Shown here: positions 55,065 through 63,827 of the stretch, in pieces
Position numbering within the stretch: position 1 is the stretch's first letter
Layout of the letters: every line of letters starts with the position of its first letter
Assembly: GCF_022865105.1 (NCBI RefSeq)
Contig: NZ_JAKNYM010000002.1
Coordinates: forward strand, 281,501-345,500
Reading direction: 5' to 3'
Origin: Sphingomicrobium astaxanthinifaciens
GTDB lineage: Bacteria; Pseudomonadota; Alphaproteobacteria; Sphingomonadales; Sphingomonadaceae
DNA length: 64,000 nucleotides
The notes under the pieces: generated by a model
The model's input: only the letters and a program-made list of their open reading frames with translations
What the model was told of the DNA's origin: nothing
The model's database searches: none
Program-made: the position numbers and the translations under genes

Positions 55065-56396
55065 TCAGCGCTCGCGGCGCGCGAACAGCCGCCGCAGGAA
55101 CCCGCCGCGCGGCCGCGCGGGCGTCGTCGCGGGCGCGGGCGCGGGCGCGGGGGGATCGAACAGGCTGGGCGCTGGCGGCGGCGCGGGCGGCGCGAGGGGC
55201 GCCGAGGACAGCATCTCCTCGCGCGCCGGGGTCGGCGCCGGGGGCGGGGGCGGCGTGGCGGGCGCGGACGGGCGCGCCGCGACGGGCGCGGCGGGGCGTC
55301 TCGGTGTCGCCATGGGGGCCGCGGGGGTGGCGGCGGCGACCGGCGCGGAGGGCGCGGCCGGGGGCACGGGCGCCACAGGCGCGGCGTCGTCGCCCGACGC
55401 CAGCCGCTGGCGCAGGCTCGCCCCGCTCTCCATGTCGGCGAGCGGGTCGTGCTTGGGCACCCATTTCTTCATCGTCAGCGGGGCGAAGTCCTCGCCGCCG
55501 GGGGCCGCCGCGCCGCTCCCCCGCGCGCCGCCCTTGGCCGCGAGCATCGCCGCGGCGGGGGCGCGCCGCGCGCCGAGCAGCGTGGCGAGGTCGGCGTTCA
55601 TCCCGATCAGTCCGGTGATCAGCCGGACCCCGTCGGGCAGCCCGTGGGTCGTCACGGTCCGCTCGATCGCCTGCAGGAAGCGCGTCGCGCGCAGCCAGCA
55701 GCCGAGCTGATATTCGACATAGCCCCCCGGCGCGCGCCCCTCGACCCCGTCGCGCCCGTCGCGCAGGAAATGGATGTGCTTGCACTGGATCAGCGCGGTG
55801 TTGAGCGGGGCCAGCCCCTCGATCGTGACGTAGAATTCGACGTCTTCCTCGTGCCCGATCCAGCCCGGGCACTCGCTCATGCACTGGTCGAGCAGCGCCG
55901 CGTCCGACAGCGCGGAAAAGTCGAACACGTCGTCCGAATAGAGCGCGAAAATGAGGGTCGGCTCATGCTCGTTGGCATGATCGAAGACGAGGTCGGGCTC
56001 GTTGCCCAGCCCGGCGGTGATGGCGGTGATCGGCGGGCCCTGGAACTCGGCGATGATCTCGGCCAGGTCCTCCCAGCCGGCGATCACGATATCCTCGACG
56101 CGCGTCGCCTTGGCGAGCCGCGCGATGCGCCCCTCGAACGGGGCGAGGTCGTGCTCGAGCCGGCGCGCGGCCTCGTCGAAGCGCCCCTCGATGAGCAGCC
56201 CGCGCAGGCCCTCGATATAGTCCTGCTCGCCCTCGGGGGTGAGCAGCGCGAGCTGGGCGGGGTGCGGCTGCGCGGGTTCGCGATAGGAGCGCACGCCCTC
56301 GGTCCGGGCCGAGGGAATATGCACATAGCCGGGGTGATTGGCGGCGTCGGCCACCTCCCTGCCGGCCACCTCGAGCCGCTCTTCTCGCCCCATCAT
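55065..56396 (-). CDS. Large hypothetical protein with a Pro/Ala-rich tail
   Basis: A 443-aa cytoplasmic protein. The N-terminal domain (about 1-290) looks globular and includes EDIVIAGWEDLAEIIAEFQGPPITAI, FDHANEHEPTLIFALYSDDVFDF, MSECPGWIGHEEDVEFYV and HGLPDGVRLITGLIGMNADLATLL. The region about 310-430 is low-complexity Pro/Ala/Thr and probably disordered. It ends with a basic tip, RGGFLRRLFARRER. No family is recognised. It reads as a conserved but uncharacterised sphingomonad protein. Confidence 0.75.
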   Translation of the reverse strand: MMGREERLEVAGREVADAANHPGYVHIPSARTEGVRSYREPAQPHPAQLALLTPEGEQDYIEGLRGLLIEGRFDEAARRLEHDLAPFEGRIARLAKATRVEDIVIAGWEDLAEIIAEFQGPPITAITAGLGNEPDLVFDHANEHEPTLIFALYSDDVFDFSALSDAALLDQCMSECPGWIGHEEDVEFYVTIEGLAPLNTALIQCKHIHFLRDGRDGVEGRAPGGYVEYQLGCWLRATRFLQAIERTVTTHGLPDGVRLITGLIGMNADLATLLGARRAPAAAMLAAKGGARGSGAAAPGGEDFAPLTMKKWVPKHDPLADMESGASLRQRLASGDDAAPVAPVPPAAPSAPVAAATPAAPMATPRRPAAPVAARPSAPATPPPPPAPTPAREEMLSSAPLAPPAPPPAPSLFDPPAPAPAPATTPARPRGGFLRRLFARRER

Positions 56397-56489
56397 CCCA
56401 CCCGGTCGCAGTTAGACTTGTCCCCGGGGTAAACGCCCAGGGTTAAGAAATCGTACCGGCGTCCGGGCCGGGCGGCGGCGCAAACACGA

Positions 56490-56522
56490 AGCGGGGCGGG
56501 AGTGGCTCGCTCCCGCCCCGCT
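56490..56522 (-). terminator. Hairpin terminator after the TonB-dependent receptor gene
   Basis: Perfect 13-bp stem AGCGGGGCGGGAG/CTCCCGCCCCGCT with a 7-nt loop, 18 bp beyond the receptor stop on the minus strand. The following bases TCGTGTTT are only partly T-rich. Confidence 0.6.
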
Positions 56523-56540
56523 CCATGCTGTCGCCCGGCG

Positions 56541-59108
56541 CTAGAAGTCGACGTTGAGGCGCGCGTACCACTGCCCCCCGTTGAATCCGAAGGGCGAGGA
56601 GATCGGCCGCGTCGCCCCGAGGAAGCGCAGCACCGAATTCTGTTCGTCGTCGGGATAGGTGTCGAACAGGTTCTGCGCCCCCACCGCGACGTCGATCATG
56701 TCGTTGACCTCATATTGCAATTCGAGGTCGACGAGGAGCTCGGCGCCGAACTCGGTCGTCTCGCCGAAGGTGAGATCCTTCCAGCCGTCATAATATTTGA
56801 CCCGGCCGAGCACCCCGAACCGGTCGAGATCATAATCGGCGGTGAGCACCGCGCGGTGGCTCGGCAGCTGGTTTTCGAAATCGAACAGCAGCTCGGGGTT
56901 CACCGTGGCGAATTTCACCTCGCGGATTTCCTGGTCGTTCCAGCTATAGGCAAGGTCGAGGAACAGCAGCCCGTTTCCGAGCGTGAAGGCATCGTTGATC
57001 CCGACCTCGATGCCGCGCACGCGGCTGTCGAACGCGTTGGCAAAGAAGGACGCGCTGCCCAGGCCGGGGAAGCCCGCCGCCGCCAGCGCGATGTCCTCGG
57101 GCGATCCCGGGGTCACCGTCTGCGAGATGAGCGCGATGCGATCGTCGACGTCGATCTGGTAGAAATCGAGCGTGATCTCGAGGTCGCCCGGCGCATCGTA
57201 CACCAGCCCCGCGGTGAAGTTGAGCGAGGTCTCGGGGTCGAGCAGTTCGGCGCCCAGCGTCTGGGCCACCACCCCGTTGGTGGGGAAGGTGCCAAGAGGG
57301 ACGAGGTTGCCGCTGCTGTCCGACGTGGTGGTCACGTCGAGCGTGTTGATCTGCCCTGGGGTGGGAGCACGAAAGCCCGTGCTGACCGTCGCGCGCGCGG
57401 CGAACTGGTCGTTAAACTCGTAGCGACCCGACAGCTTCCAGTCGAACGTCGTGCCGAAGTCGTCATAGTCCTCGATCCGCGCCGCCGCGCCCAGGTTGAA
57501 CGCCTCGGACAGCGCGATTTCGGTATCGACATAGGCCGCGATGCTGTCGCGACCGAAGCTCCCCGCGGCATCGGGGCTGTCGCCCTGGAAACCGTCCGAA
57601 CCGACCCCGAAGATCGTGAAGGTCGGGCCGAAGGTATAGGAGGCCGGGTCACCCGCGAAGATCTCGTAGGTCTCGTTGCGCCACTCGGCCCCGAAGGCAA
57701 GGTTGATCGGTTCGACCAGTCCGGCCTCGATCGGCAGCGTGAAGTCGAGGTTGACCCCGGTCTCGCGCTGCTCGAGATCGCCCGGGCGGAAGCTCGTCGG
57801 CGACAGCCGGCCGAGGCTCGGGTTGATCGAATTCTCGAGGAAGTAGCTGATCCGGTTCTGGCCGTAGCGCGCGCTGAGATCCCAGTTCAGCGAGGCGCCG
57901 ATGACGCCGCGCGCGCCGCCCGCGACTTCCCAGTCCTCGATATCGGCACCGAAGGTCGGATTGTAGCCGCCGGGGAACTGGGTCCAGATCGGGTTGAGGT
58001 TGACGTAACCGCTCGGGCTCGAGGCGTCGGCGGTCAGATAGTCGTCGGGATTGAGCCCGTCGGCGAGGATCGCGGCGACGACGCTTGCCGGGGTGTCGTT
58101 GGGGTCGCCGTTGGCATCGCAGTCGCACAGCGTGCCGCGCGGGCCGACCCCCGCCACACCGAACGGCGTGCGGTAGAAGAACCCCGAGAAGCTAGTCGTG
58201 TCGGCATAGCTCGCATGCGCGTAGAGCTCGCTGTTCTCGCCGATCTCGTACCCGGTGTTGAGGAAGGCGCGGAAGCTCTCGATATCGGGGTCGCCCCAAC
58301 GTTGCCCGAGCCCGTCGAAGGGCACGAGGTCGGCGCCGACCGCGGCCGCCACCGCGGCGGCATCGGGGCGCGCGGAACCGCGCGAGGTGATGTTCGATTC
58401 GACATATTCGAGGCTGAGGTTGGCAAAGCCCGCGTCGCCGATTCCGGTGCCGAAATTGCCGGCGATCTGCCAGTTCTCGCCGTCACCCTCGTAATATTCA
58501 CCATATTGGCCGGTGAGCTGCACCCCGCTGTCCTCGCGCAGGATGAGGTTGATCACCCCGGCGATGGCGTCCGAGCCATATTGCGCCGAGGCACCGTCGC
58601 GCAGCACCTCGAGCCGGTCGATGGCGATCGACGGGATGAGCGAGAAATCGACGGCCTGCGCGCCCTGGTTGACGGTGCCGAAGGGCTCGGTCTGGAGGTT
58701 GACGAGCGCCGAGCGGTGGCGGCGGATCGAGTTGACCAGCACCAGCGTCTGGTCGGGCGCGAGGTTGCGCAAGCTGACCGGGCGCACGAAGGCGGTGCCG
58801 TCGGCGATCGGGAAGCGCTGGGTGTTGATCGAGGGGGCGATGTTGGTGAGCGTGTCGGTGATGCTCGCGCTCGCCTGTTCGACGAGGTCCGACCCGCCGA
58901 CCACGGTGACGGGCGAAAGCGACTCGGTGGGCGAGACGCCCTCGACGCGGGTGCCGGTAACGATGATCGGGTCGCCCGAGCGCGCTTGCTCGCGCTCCTG
59001 CGTCGGCTCGTCCATGTCCTGCGCCAGCGCGGGTGCGGCAAGGCCGATCGCGGCGCTGCTGCACAGAAGGCCCAGCGCGGCGCGCGTCCAGGAAGGTGCG
59101 GTCTTCAT
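56541..59108 (-). CDS. TonB-dependent outer-membrane receptor
   Basis: An 855-aa receptor with signal peptide (MKTAPSWTRAALGLL ... ALAQ). The TonB box DPIIVTGTRV (about 45-54) is followed by a plug domain with LVEQASASITDTLTNIAPSINTQRF and DRLEVLRDGASAQYGSDAIAGVINLIL. The beta-barrel includes STGFRAPTPGQINTL and a terminal RLNVDF ending in Phe, as needed for BAM-dependent assembly. I chose the second of two nearby ATGs, at 59108, because GGGGAG lies 8 nt before it. Substrate is unknown. No ABC transporter or exbBD is adjacent. Confidence 0.93.
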   Translation of the reverse strand: MKTAPSWTRAALGLLCSSAAIGLAAPALAQDMDEPTQEREQARSGDPIIVTGTRVEGVSPTESLSPVTVVGGSDLVEQASASITDTLTNIAPSINTQRFPIADGTAFVRPVSLRNLAPDQTLVLVNSIRRHRSALVNLQTEPFGTVNQGAQAVDFSLIPSIAIDRLEVLRDGASAQYGSDAIAGVINLILREDSGVQLTGQYGEYYEGDGENWQIAGNFGTGIGDAGFANLSLEYVESNITSRGSARPDAAAVAAAVGADLVPFDGLGQRWGDPDIESFRAFLNTGYEIGENSELYAHASYADTTSFSGFFYRTPFGVAGVGPRGTLCDCDANGDPNDTPASVVAAILADGLNPDDYLTADASSPSGYVNLNPIWTQFPGGYNPTFGADIEDWEVAGGARGVIGASLNWDLSARYGQNRISYFLENSINPSLGRLSPTSFRPGDLEQRETGVNLDFTLPIEAGLVEPINLAFGAEWRNETYEIFAGDPASYTFGPTFTIFGVGSDGFQGDSPDAAGSFGRDSIAAYVDTEIALSEAFNLGAAARIEDYDDFGTTFDWKLSGRYEFNDQFAARATVSTGFRAPTPGQINTLDVTTTSDSSGNLVPLGTFPTNGVVAQTLGAELLDPETSLNFTAGLVYDAPGDLEITLDFYQIDVDDRIALISQTVTPGSPEDIALAAAGFPGLGSASFFANAFDSRVRGIEVGINDAFTLGNGLLFLDLAYSWNDQEIREVKFATVNPELLFDFENQLPSHRAVLTADYDLDRFGVLGRVKYYDGWKDLTFGETTEFGAELLVDLELQYEVNDMIDVAVGAQNLFDTYPDDEQNSVLRFLGATRPISSPFGFNGGQWYARLNVDF

Positions 59109-59202
59109 GGTCATTCTCCCCTGTTGGTGGCGCGACGATGCGCCTCCACCCCCGCCCATGGCAACGAAAAGGGGAGTTTCGCGCGGCAAATTTCCGGCCA
59201 GC

Positions 59203-59218
59203 GTTGCTATTAGGCAAC
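59203..59218. repeat. Short inverted repeat upstream of the receptor gene
   Basis: GTTGC-TATTAG-GCAAC, 95 bp upstream of the receptor start, in the divergent gap 59109-59325. It could be a regulator site or a coincidence. Nothing else is recognised in that gap. Confidence 0.35.
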
Positions 59219-59325
59219 ATAGGTCAACACCGCGCGATAGCCCTGCGCCCGCGCTCCGGGGCATGGCCGCGGCGGGCTCGATCGGCTAGCCTCGCTTGGA
59301 CTGTAGGTAGCGAAGGACGAAGCGA

Positions 59326-59976
59326 ATGCACGGACCGACGATGATCGCGCTGGGCGCGGCGCTGCTGGCCGGCTGCGCCCCCGCCGGGGCCCCCGAGCCC
59401 CCCGCGCCCGCCGCGCCCGCCTCCGCCCCACAGGCGATGACGCCGGTCGCCGCCTCGCCCGCGGCGCGCTTCTTCGCCGCGCTCGAGCCGCATTGCGGCA
59501 AGGCTTACGCGGGGCGGGTGGTCAGCAGCGACCCCGCCGATGCCGATTTCGCCGCCGCGCCGCTCGTCATGCATGTCGCCGCCTGTTCGTCAGCGGTGAT
59601 CCACATCCCCTTCCACGTCGGCGACGACCGGTCGCGCACCTGGGTGCTTCGCCGGGTCGGCGACGACCGGCTGCAGCTCAAGCACGACCATCGCCATGAA
59701 GACGGCAGCCCCGACGCGGTGACGATGTATGGCGGCATCAGCACCGCGCCGGGCACCCCCGGCCGGCAGGAGTTTCCCGTCGACGGCGAGTCGGTCGCGC
59801 TGTTCCAGCGCGAGGGGCTCGACGCCTCGGTCACCAATGTCTGGGCGCTCGAGCTGGGGCCGAGGCGCTTCGCCTATGAACTGCGCCGTCCCTCGGGGCG
59901 CTTCTTCCGCGCCGAATTCGACCTGACGCGCCCGCTCGCTCCCCCGCCCCCGCCGTGGGGGTGGGAGGCCGACTGA
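59326..59976 (+). CDS. Hypothetical lipoprotein
   Basis: A 216-aa protein with a lipobox (LLAGC at residues about 13-17) and a Pro/Ala-rich linker. The globular part has FFAALEPHCGKAYAGRVVSSDPADADF, VIHIPFHVGDDRSRTWVLRR, LQLKHDHRHEDGSPDAVTMYGG and a proline-rich end. The HDHRHEDG stretch could bind metal. No family is recognised beyond resemblance to secreted hypothetical proteins of sphingomonads. It is divergent from the TonB receptor. Confidence 0.75.
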   Translation: MHGPTMIALGAALLAGCAPAGAPEPPAPAAPASAPQAMTPVAASPAARFFAALEPHCGKAYAGRVVSSDPADADFAAAPLVMHVAACSSAVIHIPFHVGDDRSRTWVLRRVGDDRLQLKHDHRHEDGSPDAVTMYGGISTAPGTPGRQEFPVDGESVALFQREGLDASVTNVWALELGPRRFAYELRRPSGRFFRAEFDLTRPLAPPPPPWGWEAD

Positions 59977-60049
59977 CCCGCCGCGTTTGACCGCGCGCAA
60001 GGCGGGCGCGGCCGCGCATGCTAAACTCCTCCAGGCAAAGGAGGATGTC

Positions 60050-60787
60050 ATGCTGAACATCGACATTGACGACCCCCGGGTCGCGATCCTGCGACCCGAC
60101 GGCGCGCTCACCGCGCGCGACTTCGACGCGCTCGAACAGGCGATCGACGGGAGCATCAACGCGCATGACGTGGTGCCCAGCCTCGTCATCCTGCTCGACC
60201 GGTTGCCGCACTGGGAAAGCCTCGCCGCGATCGGGCGGCACGTCCATTTCATCGAGGTGCACGGGCGCGTCGTGCCGAAGGTCGCGGTGGTCGGCGACAG
60301 CCCGCTGCTCGCGCTGCTGCCCGCGCTCGCCGACCGGCTCGTCGCGACCAGGCTGCGGCGCTTTCCCGCCGACCAGCGCGCGGCGGCGATCGCCTGGGCC
60401 CGCGCCGAGGGCGACGACCCGGGCCGGATCGAGGTCATCGAGGGGCTGCCGCGCGACGTCGTCGCGGTCCGTCTCGTCGGGCTCATCACGGCGGAGGATT
60501 ATCGCGACGGCCTCGAGCCGCTGATCGAGGCCGCGCTGGCGGATCGCGAGCGGGTCAAGCTGCTTGTCGAGATCGGCGACGACTTCGCCGGCTTCTCGCC
60601 GGGCGCCGCCGTCGAGGACCTGCGCTTCGGGCTGCGCCACGCGCGGCATGTCGCGCGGCTCGCGCTGGTCACCGACAGCGGCTGGATCCGCGCCGCGGCG
60701 CGGCTCTTCGTCCCGATGTGGGATATCGACTCGCGGCTGTTCGGCCTCGCCGAGCGCGAGGCCGCCATGGCGTGGGTGCGGCGCTAG
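60050..60787 (+). CDS. Tandem SpoIIAA-like (STAS/SEC14) protein
   Basis: A 245-aa protein made of two similar domains, about 1-120 and 125-245. Each begins with a short beta strand and an Asp-rich turn, then ALTARDFDALEQAID / LITAEDYRDGLEPLIEAAL and PSLVILLDRLPHWE / KLLVEIGDDFAGF, VAVVGDSPL / LALVTDSGW and a Trp near the end (AIAWARA / AMAWVRR). This matches the SpoIIAA-like (PF11964) fold found in stand-alone form elsewhere. AGGAGG precedes the ATG. Function is unknown; such proteins may bind lipids. Confidence 0.82.
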   Translation: MLNIDIDDPRVAILRPDGALTARDFDALEQAIDGSINAHDVVPSLVILLDRLPHWESLAAIGRHVHFIEVHGRVVPKVAVVGDSPLLALLPALADRLVATRLRRFPADQRAAAIAWARAEGDDPGRIEVIEGLPRDVVAVRLVGLITAEDYRDGLEPLIEAALADRERVKLLVEIGDDFAGFSPGAAVEDLRFGLRHARHVARLALVTDSGWIRAAARLFVPMWDIDSRLFGLAEREAAMAWVRR

Positions 60788-60840
60788 GCCCCCCAGCCGA
60801 ACCCGGGGAACGGCGGCGCCGGACCGCGCATTGACCCGCC

Positions 60841-62076
60841 ATGCCCGCCCCCGACACCCCGCCGTCGCCCTCGGCCTCATCGCTCTCGTCGCCCCCGCCG
60901 GCCTCCGCCCACGGCGACGACTTTCGCGTCGGGGTGATGATGATGGATGTCGAGGGCAAGGATTCGCCGGGCTTTCGCGCGCTCGTCGAGCGCGCCACCG
61001 CGCGGCTGGCGCGGCTGCTCGAGCGCGAGCACCGGCTGGCGGTCGAGGTGATGGCCTTCGCGGGGCCCCACCTGACCCCCGATGCGGGCGGCTACGCCCC
61101 GCTCGACTTCTTCGAGATCGGGTTCGCCGAGAAGACCGAGCGCCACATTCCCTTCCTCCTCATCGTCACCGAGGTCGACCTCGCCGCCTCGAGCCTGTCC
61201 TACACGCTGGCGATGACCAGCCGGCTGACCAATATCGCGCTCGTCTCGGCCAAGCGGCTCGACCCCGAATTCTGGGGCGGCGCGCAGGACGAGGAGCGCG
61301 CGGTGCAGCGGCTCACCCGGCTGCTCGCGCACGCCTTCGGCCATCTCGTCAACCTCGCCCCCACGCGCGAGCGATCGAACCTGATGTACGAGGTCGAGAC
61401 GGTCGAAGACCTCGATGCCATGACCGGGCTCGACGAGGCGCAATGGGCGGCGATCGCGGCGGCGCTCCCGCGCGAGGCGCACGAGCGGCGCACGCGAACG
61501 GGGCGCGGCCGCTTCGTCCTCGCGACGCTGCTGCGCGATGCGCCCGAGATCGCGCGCGGCATCTGGCAGGCCAACCCGCTGCGGCTGCTGGCGCGGTTGC
61601 CGACCATGATCGCGGCGGCGCTGTCGGTGATCATCGTCCTCCTGTTCAGCGCTGAGACGTGGGACGTCGCCAAGGCAGTCAGCCTCGGGCAGGTCGCGCT
61701 CTTCTCGGGCATCAGCCTGGCCGCCGCGCTCTACCTGCTCTACCGCGCCTTCGCGCTCGACGCGGTGATGACCCGCGAGCGCGCGCTGACCGAAACCACG
61801 GTGGTGACCGTCGCGGTCACCGCGCTCAGCCTCGGGTTGACGCTGCTGCTGCTCTACGCGGCGTTCGGGCTACTGATGTATCTCGCCATCGTCACCGTCT
61901 TCCCCGCGCCGCTGATGGAAAGCTGGCCCACGGTGGGGGCGGCGACCGAAGCGATCGACCATCTCAAGCTCTCGGCCTTCCTCGCCGCGATGGGGGTGCT
62001 GGCGGGCTCGCTCGGCGGGCGCAGCGACAGCCGCAAGCTCGTGCGCAGCGTGCTCTTCACCGACGGCGAGCGCTGA
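60841..62076 (+). CDS. Membrane protein with a degenerate archaemetzincin-like domain
   Basis: A 411-aa protein. The N-terminal cytoplasmic/periplasmic domain (about 25-220) resembles archaemetzincin-like zincins: IVTEVDLA, then LLAHAFGHLVNLAPTRERSN and LMYEVETVEDLD. The HExxH motif is altered to HAFGH, and the third His is missing, so zinc catalysis looks lost. After about residue 250 come four or so hydrophobic helices, beginning with LPTMIAAALSVIIVLLFS. I find no close family. The start is ambiguous because the first 25 residues are proline/serine-rich with a possible weak signal. Confidence 0.65.
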   Translation: MPAPDTPPSPSASSLSSPPPASAHGDDFRVGVMMMDVEGKDSPGFRALVERATARLARLLEREHRLAVEVMAFAGPHLTPDAGGYAPLDFFEIGFAEKTERHIPFLLIVTEVDLAASSLSYTLAMTSRLTNIALVSAKRLDPEFWGGAQDEERAVQRLTRLLAHAFGHLVNLAPTRERSNLMYEVETVEDLDAMTGLDEAQWAAIAAALPREAHERRTRTGRGRFVLATLLRDAPEIARGIWQANPLRLLARLPTMIAAALSVIIVLLFSAETWDVAKAVSLGQVALFSGISLAAALYLLYRAFALDAVMTRERALTETTVVTVAVTALSLGLTLLLLYAAFGLLMYLAIVTVFPAPLMESWPTVGAATEAIDHLKLSAFLAAMGVLAGSLGGRSDSRKLVRSVLFTDGER

Positions 62077-62090
62077 GGCGCGACAACGAA

Positions 62091-62114
62091 AAGGGGCGGC
62101 CGCAGCCACCCCTT
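62091..62114. terminator. Hairpin between convergent genes
   Basis: Stem AAGGGG-C-GGC with GCC-A-CCCCTT and a CGCA loop, flanked by A and T runs on the two sides. It lies between the gene ending at 62076 and the PRC-barrel gene ending at 62137. Confidence 0.55.
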
Positions 62115-62136
62115 CGTCACGTCGAATGTTTCGCGA

Positions 62137-62532
62137 TCAGATCGTCGGGAAATAGTAGACCCGGACCGAGCGTTCGTAATCGCGGGTCCATTCGTTGTCG
62201 TCCCGCGACGAGAAACGCGGCGGACTGTTCTTCTCGAGATCGTCCTTGGACAGCGTCTTGAGGCGATAGCCGCCGATGTTGGTGTCATAGTCGAGCGCGT
62301 CCCACGGCAGCGGGGTATAGTCCTCGCCCAGCCCGAACAGGCCGCCCGATCCCATCACGACATAGCGCACCTGGCCATCGTGCTTGGTCAGCATGACCTT
62401 CTTCACGGTGCCGAGGCGTTCGCCGTTGCGGTCGAAGACGATGGTGCCCTCGACCTTGTCGGAGGAAATGAGGCTCGCGGTTTCGTCCTTCGTGAGAAGG
62501 TCGTCGCGTTCGCGTTCCATGGTGGTCGTCAT
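62137..62532 (-). CDS. PRC-barrel domain protein
   Basis: A 131-aa protein with one PRC-barrel domain (about 15-115). It has LISSDKVEGTIVFDRNGERLGTVKKVML near the N-terminus and GLGEDYTPLPWDALDYD, followed by a polar end with RVYYFPTI. Sphingomonads carry several such stress-related proteins near other small envelope genes. Function is not established. An ATG four codons downstream (MERERDD) is equally possible. Confidence 0.85.
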   Translation of the reverse strand: MTTTMERERDDLLTKDETASLISSDKVEGTIVFDRNGERLGTVKKVMLTKHDGQVRYVVMGSGGLFGLGEDYTPLPWDALDYDTNIGGYRLKTLSKDDLEKNSPPRFSSRDDNEWTRDYERSVRVYYFPTI

Positions 62533-62646
62533 GATTTACTCCCTTTTTCTACCCGTCCCGCCCTCAGTGGCAGGACAGGAGAAAAACGAGCGGCGCGGGG
62601 GGCGCGATGCCCGGTTCGGGGCGGATGATGCACGGCTTGGCGACGA

Positions 62647-62661
62647 GCGGGAAAATCCCGC
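62647..62661. repeat. Perfect inverted repeat GCGGGA-AAA-TCCCGC
   Basis: Six-base arms around AAA, in the 171-bp gap between two minus-strand genes. It could be a weak hairpin after the lipoprotein gene or a regulator site. No T run follows. Confidence 0.35.
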
Positions 62662-62703
62662 CCGGCCAAGGGCTTGACCGGGGTGGGCGGGGCACTGCCA
62701 GGC

Positions 62704-63006
62704 CTAGCGCGGGGTCATGGGCAGCCCCGCGGCGCGGCCGCAGCGGCGCACGATCGCCTGCCCGCGCTCGGACCGCGCGGCGGCGAGGATCGACAGCCCT
62801 TCGGCTTCGAGCCCGTCGACGATGCAGGTGCAGGCCTGCCGCGCCACCGCCGGGCTGGGCGCGTTCTGCGCCAGCGTGCGCTCGCAGCGCATCAGCGAGC
62901 GATCGCGGTCATCGCCGAGGCTGCACCCGGCGAGCAGCAGCCCGAGCCCGATCCCCGCCGCGGGGACCATGCCAAGGCGCCATCGCCGTGCAGGTGCGAT
63001 CATCAT
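62704..63006 (-). CDS. Small lipoprotein
   Basis: A 100-aa protein with signal peptide and lipobox LLAGCS (about 24-29). Four further cysteines lie in LMRCERTL, QACTCIVDGL and RRCGRAA, likely forming disulfides in the periplasm. No family is recognised. GAGGAGGGAC lies before the ATG at 63006. It is on the same strand as the PRC-barrel gene. Confidence 0.7.
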   Translation of the reverse strand: MMIAPARRWRLGMVPAAGIGLGLLLAGCSLGDDRDRSLMRCERTLAQNAPSPAVARQACTCIVDGLEAEGLSILAAARSERGQAIVRRCGRAAGLPMTPR

Positions 63007-63367
63007 CGGTCCCTCCTCGTCGCGCCGGGCGCGGGAGCGGGCCCGGCGCGCGGCCTTATGCCACGAAACCGCCCCCGGCGCGACGCCCGGTCCGGGCCGG
63101 GGTGCGGGAGGGGGGGTATTGTCCACTTTGTCCACTTGGGGAACTTTTTGCGGCCAAGCCGCTGGAATCGCGAGAATGTAGGATTGCCGCCCGGGGCGCG
63201 TGTGGCGGCGGTTGGCGGGTAGTGCGGAGAAAGAGCCTCGCGGGTGCCCTCGGGGGTGCCGCGCCGACGGTCATACCATGGGCGGGCGGGCGTAGGACAG
63301 CGCGGCGGCGACGCCCCGCGGACGCCGCCTTCTGTCTCGAATGATCGAAGCGATCGGCCGCTGAGCC
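63007..63367. other. Intergenic region with no recognisable gene
   Basis: About 360 bp between two minus-strand genes. It contains a tandem 9-mer repeat at 63119-63136, followed by an AT-richer patch (GAACTTTTTG). No tRNA, no small RNA fold that I can confirm, and no ORF with coding character. Confidence 0.5.
63119..63136. repeat. Tandem repeat (TTGTCCACT) x2
   Basis: Two directly adjacent identical 9-mers in an intergenic region otherwise very GC-rich. The motif resembles repeated GTCCACTT-type elements I recall from sphingomonad intergenic regions. Function is unknown. Confidence 0.55.
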
Positions 63368-63691
63368 CTAGCCGATGCTGTCGGGTTCGGGGCGGCGGCT
63401 ATCGAGTTTGCCGAAATGGCTACGCAAGAGCCGCTCCATCTTCTCGCCCGCTTCCATGGCGACGCCGTCGACGCTGCCGCCGTCGGCGGTGACCGCCTGC
63501 GGCTGCTGGCCCTCGATGCGGGCTTCCAATGAGGCGGTATAATGCTCGTCGGTTTCCTGGTTCACGTGGAGGACGAGGCGGGTGAGCTGTTCCTCGAAGC
63601 GCGAGAGCGTGCCGCGAATGCCGGTCTCGATGCGCTCGGCGGTGCCCTGGGTAGCCTCGATATTATTGTCGGTGTTGAACATGAACTGCAT
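63368..63691 (-). CDS. Short HPF/RaiA-like ribosome-associated protein
   Basis: A 107-aa protein. MQFMFNTDNNIEATQG, RIETGIRGTLSRFEEQLTRLVLHVNQE and YTASLEARIEGQQPQAVTADG fit the beta-alpha-beta fold of the HPF/RaiA (sigma-54 modulation) family. The C-terminal dimerisation domain of long HPF is absent. These proteins bind the ribosome decoding region and promote hibernation. A divergent short subgroup is common in alphaproteobacteria. Confidence 0.78.
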   Translation of the reverse strand: MQFMFNTDNNIEATQGTAERIETGIRGTLSRFEEQLTRLVLHVNQETDEHYTASLEARIEGQQPQAVTADGGSVDGVAMEAGEKMERLLRSHFGKLDSRRPEPDSIG

Positions 63692-63827
63692 GGGTGGGGC
63701 TTTCTACGCTGTCGCCGCATGCCAAGGACGGCGCGGCGGGTATGTGGACAAGAAAACCCCAGCCCGGCAGAAGTTTCGTGGTGTGGACGACGCGGGCGAT
63801 CAGCGGGACCGCCCGCGCCTTTCCAGG

